34,046 bases of DNA, taken from NCBI GenBank assembly GCA_030533085.1, contig JAUNJZ010000029.1:1-34046 (forward strand), in the 5' to 3' direction. Shown in pieces: positions 7,850 to 14,950 of this stretch. The translations under genes were made by a program, and so were the position numbers. The notes beneath the pieces are model-generated. The model searched no databases. It saw only the letters and a list, made by a program, of their open reading frames with translations, and was not told the origin of the DNA. The DNA comes from Synergistaceae bacterium (GTDB taxonomy: Bacteria; Synergistota; Synergistia; Synergistales; Synergistaceae). The first letter of the stretch is position 1; every line of letters begins with the position of its first letter.

Positions 7850-8827
7850 TCATCGCCCATCATGGACAAGCAGCCAGATGAAGAATAGAGAGCCAAGACA
7901 GGAGGTGATTATGCCGACCGGAATCTCCGTAGGCGCCCATAGCAGGCGCGCCGCCGTGTCGCAAAGGACGAGGAAGGCTCCGCCGAAGAGGGCGCAGGCT
8001 ATCGAAAGCTCTCTGTGCGCGTCGCCGGTCAGACGGCGGCAGATATGGGGGCACATGAGACCGACAAATCCGATGGGGCCGCAGAGCGCGACGCTGACGC
8101 CGACAACGAACGAAACGGAGAGAAAGAGCAGCTTGCGCAGCCTCTTGACGGAGACTCCCCGGCTCACCGCAAGCTCCTCGCCGCAGACAAAAAGGTCGAG
8201 CTGAGGGCCAGTCAGCCAGCCGATGAGCATTATCGCCGCGAGACCGGGAAGCGACGACCAGAAGGAGACGAAGCCCACGGTTTGCAGGCCGCCCATCGTC
8301 CAGCGCATCATGCGGAATGTGTCCGTATAGCCGCCGCTGTACTGAATTATCATATTGACGCTGCCGAATAGGAAGTTCAGCGCCACACCCGTCAGCAGCA
8401 GCGACGAGAGCGAAAGAGCGCCGCGCCTCATGCTCCCCGCCAGATATAGCAGCATTATCGCGAGGAAAGAGCCGCCGAAGGCGAATACGGATATGCCGGA
8501 AATCAGCCCTAAGAGCGAGAAGGCGAGGCCGAGCCTGATGTAAGTCACCGCGCCGAAGGCCGCCCCCATCGACACGCCGAGCATATCCGGAGAGGCGAGC
8601 GGATTCCTGAAAAGAGCCTGAAAGATGAGGCCGCAGACGGCGAGGGTAGCCCCTGTAGACCAGCCGAGCAGCACCCGCGGCAGACGCAGCTGCCGCAATA
8701 TCTCAAGCGCCGCGCCGCCGGAGCCGCTCCAAAGAACGGAGGGGGCTATGAACTGCGCTCCGACGAAGGGGGCGAAGCAGAGCACCAGCGCGGAAAATAC
8801 GAATAGGGCAAATATCCTTTTCTTCAT
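7850..8827 (-). CDS. btuC: BtuC-type ABC transporter permease (FecCD family)
   Basis: A 325-residue inner-membrane permease with about nine to ten hydrophobic segments. LRLPRVLLGWSTGATLAVCG, FRNPLASPDMLGVSMGAAFG and the late GPIGFVGLMCPHICRRL are signatures of vitamin B12/iron-siderophore permeases. FecCD proteins for heme, siderophore and B12 look alike. The cobalamin riboswitch and cbiR argue for a cobamide substrate. Its start overlaps the btuD stop by four bases (ATGA). Confidence 0.88.
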   Translation of the reverse strand: MKKRIFALFVFSALVLCFAPFVGAQFIAPSVLWSGSGGAALEILRQLRLPRVLLGWSTGATLAVCGLIFQALFRNPLASPDMLGVSMGAAFGAVTYIRLGLAFSLLGLISGISVFAFGGSFLAIMLLYLAGSMRRGALSLSSLLLTGVALNFLFGSVNMIIQYSGGYTDTFRMMRWTMGGLQTVGFVSFWSSLPGLAAIMLIGWLTGPQLDLFVCGEELAVSRGVSVKRLRKLLFLSVSFVVGVSVALCGPIGFVGLMCPHICRRLTGDAHRELSIACALFGGAFLVLCDTAARLLWAPTEIPVGIITSCLGSLFFIWLLVHDGR

Positions 8828-9618
8828 CTGATTATTCCCCTTGGAACGGCGTAAGGGCGTTCGCCGCCGGCGGCGCGGAAAAATTCAAAATCCGTCTCGA
8901 ATATATCCGATAGGACGCCATCTTCGCAGATATCGCCGGCAGAGCCGCGCCAGACAGCGCGCCCGTCCTTTACCGCAAGTATATCCCCCGCGCCGTGCAG
9001 CGCGAGATTTATATCGTGAGTCACCATCAGCACCGTCATCCCGCGTCCGTTGATCTCTTCTATCAGAGCCATCATATCTACCTGATGGCGGTAATCCAGA
9101 AAGCTCGTCGGCTCGTCGAGAAAGAGCATATCCGTCCCCTGCGCGAGCGCGGCGGCAAGCAGCGCCCGCTGGCGCTCTCCGCCGGAAAGCGTGGAGATGC
9201 GCCGCTCGGCCAGCTTTTCCACTCCGGCGCCGCGCAGCGCTTCCGCGACGAAAGCCTCATCCTCGGAGGAAGCTCCGCTGAGCACGGGCCGCCACGGATA
9301 GCGGGAGAGCATCGCGAACTGGCGCACCGTAAACGGAAGCCTGTCACCCCCGCTCTGGTGAAGCCAGGCGACGCGGCGGGCGATATCGCGCTCCGACATA
9401 GAGCGCACGCCGCGTCCTCCGATGAAAACCTCCCCTTCGGTCGTCTCGTTCAGCCCGCCGAGACATTTAAGAAGAGTGCTCTTTCCCGCTCCGTTGGGGC
9501 CGATAATTGCCAGAAAACCACCTCTGGCGACGGAAAAAGAGATATCCGAAAGCACGCTCTTTCCGCCGATCGAATATGAAAGGGAGCGAACGTCGATAAG
9601 CTTTTCCGCGCCGCTCAT
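8824..9618 (-). CDS. btuD: BtuD-type ABC transporter ATPase
   Basis: A 264-residue ATP-binding subunit of the B12 importer. It has Walker A (GPNGAGKSTLLK), signature (LSGGERQRALLAAALAQG), Walker B (MLFLDEPTSFLD) and the switch His (VTHD). The chosen ATG at 9618 overlaps the btuF stop by four bases. The frame stays open upstream only inside btuF, and that extension has no family similarity. It has the FepC/BtuD layout and pairs with the FecCD permease. Confidence 0.9.
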   Translation of the reverse strand: MSGAEKLIDVRSLSYSIGGKSVLSDISFSVARGGFLAIIGPNGAGKSTLLKCLGGLNETTEGEVFIGGRGVRSMSERDIARRVAWLHQSGGDRLPFTVRQFAMLSRYPWRPVLSGASSEDEAFVAEALRGAGVEKLAERRISTLSGGERQRALLAAALAQGTDMLFLDEPTSFLDYRHQVDMMALIEEINGRGMTVLMVTHDINLALHGAGDILAVKDGRAVWRGSAGDICEDGVLSDIFETDFEFFRAAGGERPYAVPRGIIR

Positions 9619-10505
9619 CTGATCTCCGGGTGGATCGCCGCGATAAAAGCGTCGATAATCTCCGGCAGCCGGGGGCCGGGGCGCAGATAAAGAGTGCCGT
9701 CTATAATACTTACGCGGCCGCCGCGCACAGCCGGAACCTTTACCCCGCTCATCCACTGCCCCTTCAGATATTCCTTGTCGAATACCTTATCCAGATCGAT
9801 ATTATCCATAGCGTGGTAGAAGGTGCGCTCGCCGACAAGATCTATTATCACATCTGGGGCGAGCGCCAGCATACCCTCCTGAGATATCTTAGGGTAGCTC
9901 TGCCTCTTGTCCGTTATCACATTTTTGCCTCCGGCCAGCGAAATAAGCTCATTATAAAAGCTCTTCGTCCCGGCGGCGTAGAAGGTGGTTATCTGCGGCT
10001 CCGAAAGCTCGCGCGAGACGCAGAGCAGCACGGCCGGCCTTTTCAGACCGCTGACGCGCTTCACGGCACGCTCCACAGCGGCGTCGATACGGGCGTTAAG
10101 CTCCGCCGCCTTTTCATCCGCTCCGCATATCCGCCCAAGAGCCGCGATGGAATCAGTAATATCCTTCACGCTCTCCTGACGCACGACGAGATACGGTATC
10201 TTCAGCTTTTCAAGCTCGTTCTTAAATTGCATGTGCATATCCTGCAATACCAGCAGATCAGCCTGCCGCGAAAGCAGCGTTTCAAAATTGACCTCCGCGT
10301 AGCCGCCGACCTTTGGCTTCTCCAGCGCCTCCGGCGGATAATCGCAGTATTTGGTGACGCCTATCAGGCTATCTCCCTGCCCGAGCGCGAAAAGTATCTC
10401 CGTGCCGACAGGAGTCAGCGAGACTATACGCTGCGGCGCGGCCTGAGCGGCAGGCGGCAGCAGCATGAAAAAAAACAGGGCCGGCAAAATTTTCAAAAGC
10501 TTCAA
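9615..10505 (-). CDS. btuF: BtuF-type periplasmic cobamide-binding protein
   Basis: A 296-residue periplasmic binding protein of the TroA/BtuF fold. PQRIVSLTPVGTEILFALG, then GVTKYCDYPPEA and KPKVGGYAEVNFE, are typical of B12 and iron-complex binders. The start is TTG at 10505, seven bases behind GGAGGGA. It gives a clean signal peptide of about 23 residues (KLLKILPALFFFMLLPPAAQA after Met). A TTG further upstream lies inside the terminator T-tract and lacks a ribosome site. First gene of the B12 unit, directly behind the riboswitch and its terminator. A heme or siderophore ligand is the less likely alternative. Confidence 0.88.
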   Translation of the reverse strand: MKLLKILPALFFFMLLPPAAQAAPQRIVSLTPVGTEILFALGQGDSLIGVTKYCDYPPEALEKPKVGGYAEVNFETLLSRQADLLVLQDMHMQFKNELEKLKIPYLVVRQESVKDITDSIAALGRICGADEKAAELNARIDAAVERAVKRVSGLKRPAVLLCVSRELSEPQITTFYAAGTKSFYNELISLAGGKNVITDKRQSYPKISQEGMLALAPDVIIDLVGERTFYHAMDNIDLDKVFDKEYLKGQWMSGVKVPAVRGGRVSIIDGTLYLRPGPRLPEIIDAFIAAIHPEIR

Positions 10506-10527
10506 GCAAAAATCCCTCCGCGACGGA

Positions 10528-10561
10528 TACAAAATAAAGAGAGAGCCTCGGCCCTCTCTTT
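10528..10561 (-). terminator. Terminator of the cobalamin riboswitch expression platform
   Basis: Between riboswitch and btuF, 10536-10543 pairs with 10554-10561 (AAAGAGAG with CTCTCTTT), extended inside by G/C pairs. In the minus-strand RNA it continues into a U-rich tract (TTTATTTTG). It ends just before the btuF ribosome site, so B12 binding probably causes premature termination. Confidence 0.7.
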
Positions 10562-10604
10562 CTCATCGAATTATCTTCCAATGAGGATGACAAACGCCCA
10601 CGCA

Positions 10605-10712
10605 TAACATCCCTCGCCTTCCCGCAGGTCTCCTGACTTCCGTTTCCGGTCACAGTGGCGGGGCCGCTGCGGTTTCGCACCGCATTCCCCCATGAGAGGC
10701 GCAATCTATTTA
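10605..10712 (-). promoter_or_regulatory. Cobalamin (adenosylcobalamin-type) riboswitch
   Basis: The minus strand holds the conserved core: GGGGGAATGCGGTGCGAA, GCAGCGGCCCCGCCACTGTGA, then GGAAGTCAGGAGACCTGC (the B12 box). The outer GCGCCT/AAGGCG pairing may close the core. It lies about 100 bases upstream of btuF and controls the whole btuF-to-tonB unit. The promoter is not clear. TATCAT near 10726-10731 (complement) is a weak -10 candidate. Confidence 0.93.
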
Positions 10713-10809
10713 CAGGCTATATGATAGCATAAAGCAGACGAAAAATAATAAAAAGCCGCGGCGCACTTTACGCCTATTTTAATAGCGCGCGCGGCGTAAA
10801 AAAATGTAT

Positions 10810-10815
10810 TATAAT
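10810..10815 (+). promoter_or_regulatory. -10 element of the L,D-transpeptidase gene
   Basis: TATAAT at 10810-10815 sits 32 bases before the start codon. No -35 is recognisable. An inverted repeat, TTTACGCC (10767-10774) and GGCGTAAA (10793-10800), stands where -35 contacts would fall and could be an operator. Confidence 0.5.
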
Positions 10816-10846
10816 GTAATAAGCATCTGAGCATTGGAGTGTTTTT

Positions 10847-11380
10847 ATGAAAAGGATATTGACGGCTCTGCTCTTCATCATTCTCTGCGCGGCCTCCGCG
10901 CAGGCGGCGCAGTGGTCGCCCAAAGCGGACGAATACTGGATAAAGGTAAACAAAGAGCAGCTTCGCCTCACCCTCTACAAGGGACATGAGACAGTCAAAA
11001 GCTGGCCCGTTTCCGTCGGCAGGGGGCGCGGAAAGACAAAAAAATCGCGCCTCGACCTCATAACGCCGACCGGCACATACACCATATACCGCGTCGTCCA
11101 CGACGCGGAAAAGCTCGTCTTCGACCCCGCGTGGTTCAACGAGGAGGGGGAGCCGTCCGCCGGAGTTTACGGCACAAAGCTGATATCCTTCCACAACAGC
11201 TGGCAGATAGCGATACACGGCACGAACAACCCCGGCTCCGTAGGGCGCTGGGCCACGCACGGCTGCATCAGGCTGAGAAATCCCGATATCGAGGACCTTG
11301 TCGCCTACGTCAGGCCGAAAATGAAGGTCGTTATTGTAGAGAGCAATCAGAATTTGCCATATTCAAAGGAGACGATATAA
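10847..11380 (+). CDS. L,D-transpeptidase (YkuD family)
   Basis: A 177-residue exported cell-wall enzyme. The signal peptide covers about residues 1-20, ending ASAQA. The YkuD catalytic domain follows. IHGTNNPGSVGRWATHGCIRL holds the conserved His and the nucleophilic Cys of the HGC motif, with Thr in place of the common Ser before it. The family forms meso-DAP to meso-DAP crosslinks or attaches proteins to peptidoglycan. It lacks the LysM or peptidoglycan-binding domain of larger members. The start follows TTGGAG. Its stop codon overlaps the next small gene (TAATG), so both are co-translated. Confidence 0.9.
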   Translation: MKRILTALLFIILCAASAQAAQWSPKADEYWIKVNKEQLRLTLYKGHETVKSWPVSVGRGRGKTKKSRLDLITPTGTYTIYRVVHDAEKLVFDPAWFNEEGEPSAGVYGTKLISFHNSWQIAIHGTNNPGSVGRWATHGCIRLRNPDIEDLVAYVRPKMKVVIVESNQNLPYSKETI

Positions 11381-11610
11381 TGAGCCGCGCATTTGTCAAA
11401 GAGGACGACGGCGAACGCGGAAACGCCGTCGCTGAGATACAGTTCCGCGAAGCCAAAGTCGAGTGGCTCAAAATACAGCAGAAAAAGCTGGACGCCCTGC
11501 TCAACGACCCGAAATCGAAAAAAATAAAGCCTGAGACGCTCGCGCGCTGGATAAAAGATACGGAGGCCGACATAGCCAAAACGAAAAAAGAGCTGGGCTA
11601 CAAGGAATAG
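11380..11610 (+). CDS. Small charged helical protein of unknown function, coupled to the L,D-transpeptidase
   Basis: A 76-residue, highly charged soluble protein with Lys/Glu-rich, probably helical segments and no signal peptide or membrane helix. Its start shares one base with the transpeptidase stop (TAATG), and AAAGGAG lies just upstream. The first ten residues, MSRAFVKEDD, resemble, from memory, the extreme N-terminus of some GreA/GreB-family proteins. The Gre coiled coil and C-terminal domain are not present. I do not recognise a function. Confidence 0.7.
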   Translation: MSRAFVKEDDGERGNAVAEIQFREAKVEWLKIQQKKLDALLNDPKSKKIKPETLARWIKDTEADIAKTKKELGYKE

Positions 11611-11645
11611 AAAGCCTCGCGGCTAAACACAAACAATATAAGCTA

Positions 11646-11816
11646 TAGACAATTCCGCCGTGTCATGATATATTATAGTTTAGAGTTCTTTCAGACAAAG
11701 ACACGGTGAAAGTATCCTGCGGAAGATTGACGGCGTAAGCTGGAAATTCTCTGTGTTGCATTCTCCGAGTCGGAGTCCGGGGCTCTAAATCCATTCCATC
11801 GGACGCAGAGACGTCC
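11646..11816 (+). ncRNA. Candidate structured RNA with promoter, unassigned
   Basis: A promoter-like TAGACA (11646-11651), 17-base spacer and TATATT (11669-11674) precede a region whose ends pair: TTTAGAG (11679-11685) with CTCTAAA (11783-11789). Inside are GACACGG with CTGTGTT and a CTCCG/CGGAG hairpin (11763-11775). A second hairpin (11801-11805 with 11812-11816) has a six-base loop, CAGAGA, fully complementary to TCTCTG at 11748-11753. No reading frame fits and no known riboswitch core was recognised. It may be a small RNA; only visual pairing supports it. Confidence 0.3.
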
Positions 11817-11923
11817 CCTTCTTCTACTCTTCTCAAATATATGATATCTCCTCTTTCTCCGCGCAGAGCGGAGAGAGGAGGTACACTTGCCTTTTGTCCG
11901 CGGCGGGTTGAGGTTTATGAAAG
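11817..11923. other. Non-coding stretch with a hairpin masking a ribosome-site-like sequence
   Basis: Between the candidate RNA and the bioY terminator there is no credible gene. A strong hairpin, CTCCTCTTTCTCCGC with GCGGAGAGAGGAG (about 11847-11880, two-base bulge), pairs away a GGAGG on the plus strand. No real coding sequence follows; the nearest frame has about 18 codons. Confidence 0.4.
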
Positions 11924-11957
11924 AAAAAACGGCCCCTTCGCCGTAAGCGCCGGGCCG
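11924..11957 (-). terminator. Terminator of bioY
   Basis: On the minus strand CGGCCC (complement of 11952-11957) pairs with GGGCCG (complement of 11930-11935). A small inner CGC/GCG pairing lies between, and six T's follow (29-24 in the 11900s). It stands about 50 bases after the bioY stop. Confidence 0.75.
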
Positions 11958-12004
11958 CCGTATTATCGTCTGTTTTTTTTGTCAGGCTGTTTTTTTGAAT
12001 ATAA

Positions 12005-12556
12005 TTATTGCTTTTCGCCGCCAACGAGCCTTGCCGCAATGAGAGCGGCCAGGAATGCCTTCAGCAGATCTCCGCCTATTGTGCTGAGGAAGCCTATAGA
12101 GATGACCCTGTATACCGTCGCGCCGCCCTGCGCCAGCCAGAAATTGAGTATCATATAAAGGTAGATAAGGCCGGTAACGTAGAGGAGAAGAGTTCCTGCA
12201 AGCGCCGCGGCGAATAAGAGCGGCACGGTAAGGCGGCAGTATCTGCGCAGGAAGTAGTCGCGCAGCGTGCCGGAGAGCCAGGCGCAGCCGGAGAATCCGA
12301 TTATGTAGCCGAAGGTCGGCAGCAGCAGCGCGGCGGGGCCCGCCGCAGAGGTAAAGACAGGAATGCCGATAAGTCCCATCAGCATGTAAAGAAGCTGTGA
12401 AGCCGCCCCCCTTCGAGGCCCCAGCAGCAAGCCGGCAAGCATGCATACCAGCGTCTGCAATGTTATCGGAACGAACGGCAGCGGAATGATTAGTCTGGCG
12501 CAGACAGCGCTCAGCACCGCGAATATTGAGATTTCTACCATTGATTTCGTCTTCAT
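12005..12556 (-). CDS. bioY: BioY, substrate-binding component of a biotin ECF transporter
   Basis: A 183-residue membrane protein with about six hydrophobic segments. The BioY signature is clear: FVPITLQTLVCMLAGLLLGP, YMLMGLIGIPVF, PTFGYIIGF and GDLLKAFLAALIAARL. It captures biotin and needs the EcfA/EcfT module, not seen here. The ATG at 12556 is preferred over an upstream TTG that lies in the promoter. No Shine-Dalgarno precedes it, and the predicted transcript starts at or within a base or two of the ATG, so the mRNA is probably leaderless. A BirA-type operator overlaps the promoter. Confidence 0.92.
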   Translation of the reverse strand: MKTKSMVEISIFAVLSAVCARLIIPLPFVPITLQTLVCMLAGLLLGPRRGAASQLLYMLMGLIGIPVFTSAAGPAALLLPTFGYIIGFSGCAWLSGTLRDYFLRRYCRLTVPLLFAAALAGTLLLYVTGLIYLYMILNFWLAQGGATVYRVISIGFLSTIGGDLLKAFLAALIAARLVGGEKQ

Positions 12557-12563
12557 GGCGATA

Positions 12564-12617
12564 ATGTTAGCGCAATGACAAAGGCTTGTCAACTATGTTT
12601 TTAAAACCAGTTGACAT
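12564..12617 (-). promoter_or_regulatory. bioY promoter with BirA-type biotin operator
   Basis: On the minus strand TTGACA (complement of 12587-12592), a 17-base spacer and TAACAT (complement of 12564-12569) form a strong promoter. The -35 lies in one arm of TTGTCAAC (12586-12593), N16, GTTGACAT (12610-12617). This fits the known BirA operator pattern (TTGTnAAC, spacer, GTTnACAA). Biotin-loaded BirA would block RNA polymerase. Confidence 0.8.
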
Positions 12618-12661
12618 GTAGCGCGCCCCCTCCGAACGCTTTTCTTCATTTATATCTATGC

Positions 12662-12667
12662 TATAAT
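12662..12667 (+). promoter_or_regulatory. -10 element of the MATE transporter gene
   Basis: TATAAT stands alone without a clear -35. Transcription would begin near 12674, just before GAAAGGG (12684-12690), the only ribosome-site-like sequence ahead of the MATE gene. Confidence 0.45.
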
Positions 12668-12733
12668 GGCGCAACTAACGCGAGAAAGGGTGTCTTTGTC
12701 ATAAACAATGAAAGAGAAGCGCGGCACAGCCGC

Positions 12734-14074
12734 ATGGTTTCGGAGCCGATACCCGGACTGATTCTCAGCTTTGCCATGCCCGCCATTATCGGCATGATTG
12801 CCGGAGCCGTCTACAATATCGTCGACAGGATTTTTGTCGGACAGTTTGTCGGCTCCGTCGGCCTTGCCGCCATTTCGGTATCATTTCCCGCCATGCTTTT
12901 TATGATGGCTTTCGCTATGCTTATCTGTATCGGCGGCTCTTCGCGGGTGGCCATACTTTTCGGCGCGCGGCGGATTCGCGCGGCGGAGCAGGCGCTTACG
13001 ACGACATTTGTTTTGCTGGCGATTGTCGGCATATGCTGCGTTGCCGCCAGCTTCTGCGGCCTTGACCGGATTCTTTCGCTGGCCGGAGGTTCGGGAGAGG
13101 TTTTGGAGACGGCGCGCGCATATCTGCGCATAGTCATGCTGGGCGCTCCTTTCGGACTTTTCGGCTTCGGCGCGAATTTTCTTGTGCGCGCGAGCGGCAG
13201 CCCCAGATATGCGATGTACACGCAGATAATAGGCGCGCTCTGCAATGTGGCGCTTGACGCTTTTTTTATAATGAAGCTCGATATGGGCGTCGCCGGGGCG
13301 GCCTACGGCACTGTCGCCGCTCAGGCTATATCGGCCGTCTTTGGTCTGGCCTTTTTCTGGCGCAGGGAAGCTCCGCTGCGTCCGCGCGCCGCTTTTGTAA
13401 GCTGGCCGCGCTTTGACGTTGTGAAGAAAATTTTCGCCGTCGGCAGCGCCCCCTTTTTCATGGAAATTTCTTTCGTCCTCTATATGACTATCATGAATCA
13501 GTTGGTTTTGAAATATGGCGGAGAGACTGGGCTTTCGGCGATGGGGATCTTCTTTAGTCTTGATTCGCTCTTTTTCCTGCCGGCAATGGCGATAGGGGAG
13601 GCGGCGCAACCGATAATCGGCTACAACTACGGCGCGGGAGAACCAAAGCGCGTGCTGAAGGCTATCTTCTGCGCGATGACGATGGCGATAGTTTTTTATA
13701 TTATCAGCGGCGCGCTGGCGGAGATTTTCGCGCGTGAGCTGATGGCTCTCTTTACCGGCGATGAAACGCTGCTGGCTATCGGAGTGCCGGGTATGCGCAT
13801 CGGCTATATCGGCATTCCCTTCATGGGTGTGACGATCATCACCAACGCCTCCCTTCAGGGGCTTGGAAAGGGAATGGCCTCGCTCATACTCTCTTTCTGC
13901 CGCCATGTGCTCTGTATGTTCGTTCCGCTGCTGACGCTGCCGCATTTCTTCGGGCTGAACGGGGTCTGGATGTCCTTCCCCTTCGGCGATATCGGCGGCA
14001 GTCTGATATCGGCGGGCTTCCTTATATGGCTTGTAAGGTGGCTGAAAAGCCCCGCGGCTCTTGTGATAAAGTAG
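12734..14074 (+). CDS. MATE-family multidrug/sodium antiporter
   Basis: A 446-residue (from this ATG) inner-membrane exporter with 12 predicted helices in two similar halves. EPIPGLILSFAMPAIIGMIAGAVYNIVDRIFVG, summarised by its AIIGM and VDRIF blocks, is the DinF/NorM-type MATE start, and PIIGYNYGAG marks the second half. It would expel cationic drugs or metabolites using Na+ or H+. The start is uncertain. Family N-termini usually include the preceding INNEREARHSR, but no ATG, GTG or TTG opens there. The only ribosome-like site (12684-12690) would serve an ATA at 12701. A TTG at 12611 lies upstream of the -10. Confidence 0.88.
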   Translation: MVSEPIPGLILSFAMPAIIGMIAGAVYNIVDRIFVGQFVGSVGLAAISVSFPAMLFMMAFAMLICIGGSSRVAILFGARRIRAAEQALTTTFVLLAIVGICCVAASFCGLDRILSLAGGSGEVLETARAYLRIVMLGAPFGLFGFGANFLVRASGSPRYAMYTQIIGALCNVALDAFFIMKLDMGVAGAAYGTVAAQAISAVFGLAFFWRREAPLRPRAAFVSWPRFDVVKKIFAVGSAPFFMEISFVLYMTIMNQLVLKYGGETGLSAMGIFFSLDSLFFLPAMAIGEAAQPIIGYNYGAGEPKRVLKAIFCAMTMAIVFYIISGALAEIFARELMALFTGDETLLAIGVPGMRIGYIGIPFMGVTIITNASLQGLGKGMASLILSFCRHVLCMFVPLLTLPHFFGLNGVWMSFPFGDIGGSLISAGFLIWLVRWLKSPAALVIK

Positions 14075-14257
14075 CGGGGCGCAAGAAAGCGAGGGAACCG
14101 GACGGAGATTTTAAAGCCGTTAATTATGCCCCGCGCCGCTTCTGTGCTTTTATCTTTTTTTTTGCAGCCGTAAAGGGCGGAATTTATTCAGCAGGCGGCA
14201 TACTTACTGTCCGCCTGCTGCCGTATTTTTGCGGTCAGCCGCCCGCGCGTTTTGTTA
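14075..14257. terminator. Intergenic region with terminator hairpins between convergent genes
   Basis: A perfect 10-bp stem, CAGCAGGCGG (14189-14198) with CCGCCTGCTG (14211-14220), is followed on the plus strand by CCGTATTTTTG and flanked on the other side by an AT-rich run. It can end transcripts from both sides. Before it lies a long-range GCGGGGC/GCCCCGC pairing and a T-rich stretch (about 14148-14164), which may be a second terminator of the MATE gene. No gene was seen. Confidence 0.6.
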
Positions 14258-14902
14258 TTACTTTACCGCGACAGGGACGGGAGGCATGATTTTGCGCGCC
14301 GGAACGCCGACGTAGGTGCCGGGAAATTCGATGTTTTTCAGCACCGCGCTGCCCATTCCAATCATCACGTCGTCGCTCACCTTGACGTAGGGCTTGACTA
14401 TAGCGCCTATTCCAAGAAAGACCCCGTCTCCAACGCTGACATTGTTGCCGGTCATGCTCTTTGGCGCGAGATGGCAGAAGCTGCCTATTTTACAGTCGTG
14501 TCCGATGAAGCAGGCGGAATTGATTATGCTCTGCTTTCCTATTTCAGCGTCGGATTCTATTATGCAGCCCGCGAATATGATGGAGCCTTCTCCTATCCGC
14601 ACCGAGCTGTGAACTATCCCCAGCGGATGCACGAATACCGGCCAGCAGACGTTTTTGAAATTTTCGTGGATACTGCGGCGGATTTCGTTCGAGCCGATGG
14701 CTATGACGGCCATCGTTTCAGCCGTGTCCGGCATGTCGGAGACAGGCCCGAGGATGGGGACGCACCAGAGCGTCTTTCCCCACAGCTCAGGGTTGTCGTC
14801 GTAGATGCCCGCGCACTCCACGCCGCACGCCTCAAGCGTCGAAAGAACGACCTTCGCGTGATCTCCGGCCCCTATGACAAAAACCTTTTCCTTCTTATCC
14901 AT
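14258..14902 (-). CDS. NeuD/PglD-like sugar O- or N-acyltransferase
   Basis: A 214-residue cytoplasmic acetyltransferase. The N-terminal part is a Rossmann-like sugar-nucleotide domain (FVIGAGDHAKVVLSTLEACG). The C-terminal part is a left-handed parallel beta-helix of hexapeptide repeats (IGEGSIIFAGCIIESDAEIG, INSACFIGHDCKIGSFCHLA, VGDGVFLGIGAIV), ending VGVPARKI. His139 of GHDC is the expected catalytic base by analogy with PglD. The family acetylates sialic acids or bacillosamine-type UDP-sugars with acetyl-CoA. No other surface-glycan genes are nearby, so the substrate is open. A minus-strand -10 (TACAAT, complement of 14951-14956) gives it a promoter of its own. Confidence 0.85.
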   Translation of the reverse strand: MDKKEKVFVIGAGDHAKVVLSTLEACGVECAGIYDDNPELWGKTLWCVPILGPVSDMPDTAETMAVIAIGSNEIRRSIHENFKNVCWPVFVHPLGIVHSSVRIGEGSIIFAGCIIESDAEIGKQSIINSACFIGHDCKIGSFCHLAPKSMTGNNVSVGDGVFLGIGAIVKPYVKVSDDVMIGMGSAVLKNIEFPGTYVGVPARKIMPPVPVAVK

Positions 14903-14950
14903 CAGCCAACACCCTTTCCGTCATTGCCGCGAAATATTGATGACGTCCCT

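Noticed and set aside
11679-11816. 6S RNA, SRP RNA, RNase P or a known riboswitch
   Set aside because: None of the conserved cores that I know could be matched, and a continuous 6S-like long duplex was not found. Kept only as an unassigned structured candidate.
11841-12158. 105-codon plus-strand frame running into bioY
   Set aside because: It crosses the bioY terminator and is antisense to bioY; the translation has no recognisable features.
12611-12616. TTGACA on the plus strand as -35 of the MATE gene
   Set aside because: No -10 lies 16-18 bases downstream. The sequence is explained as the right arm of the BirA operator.
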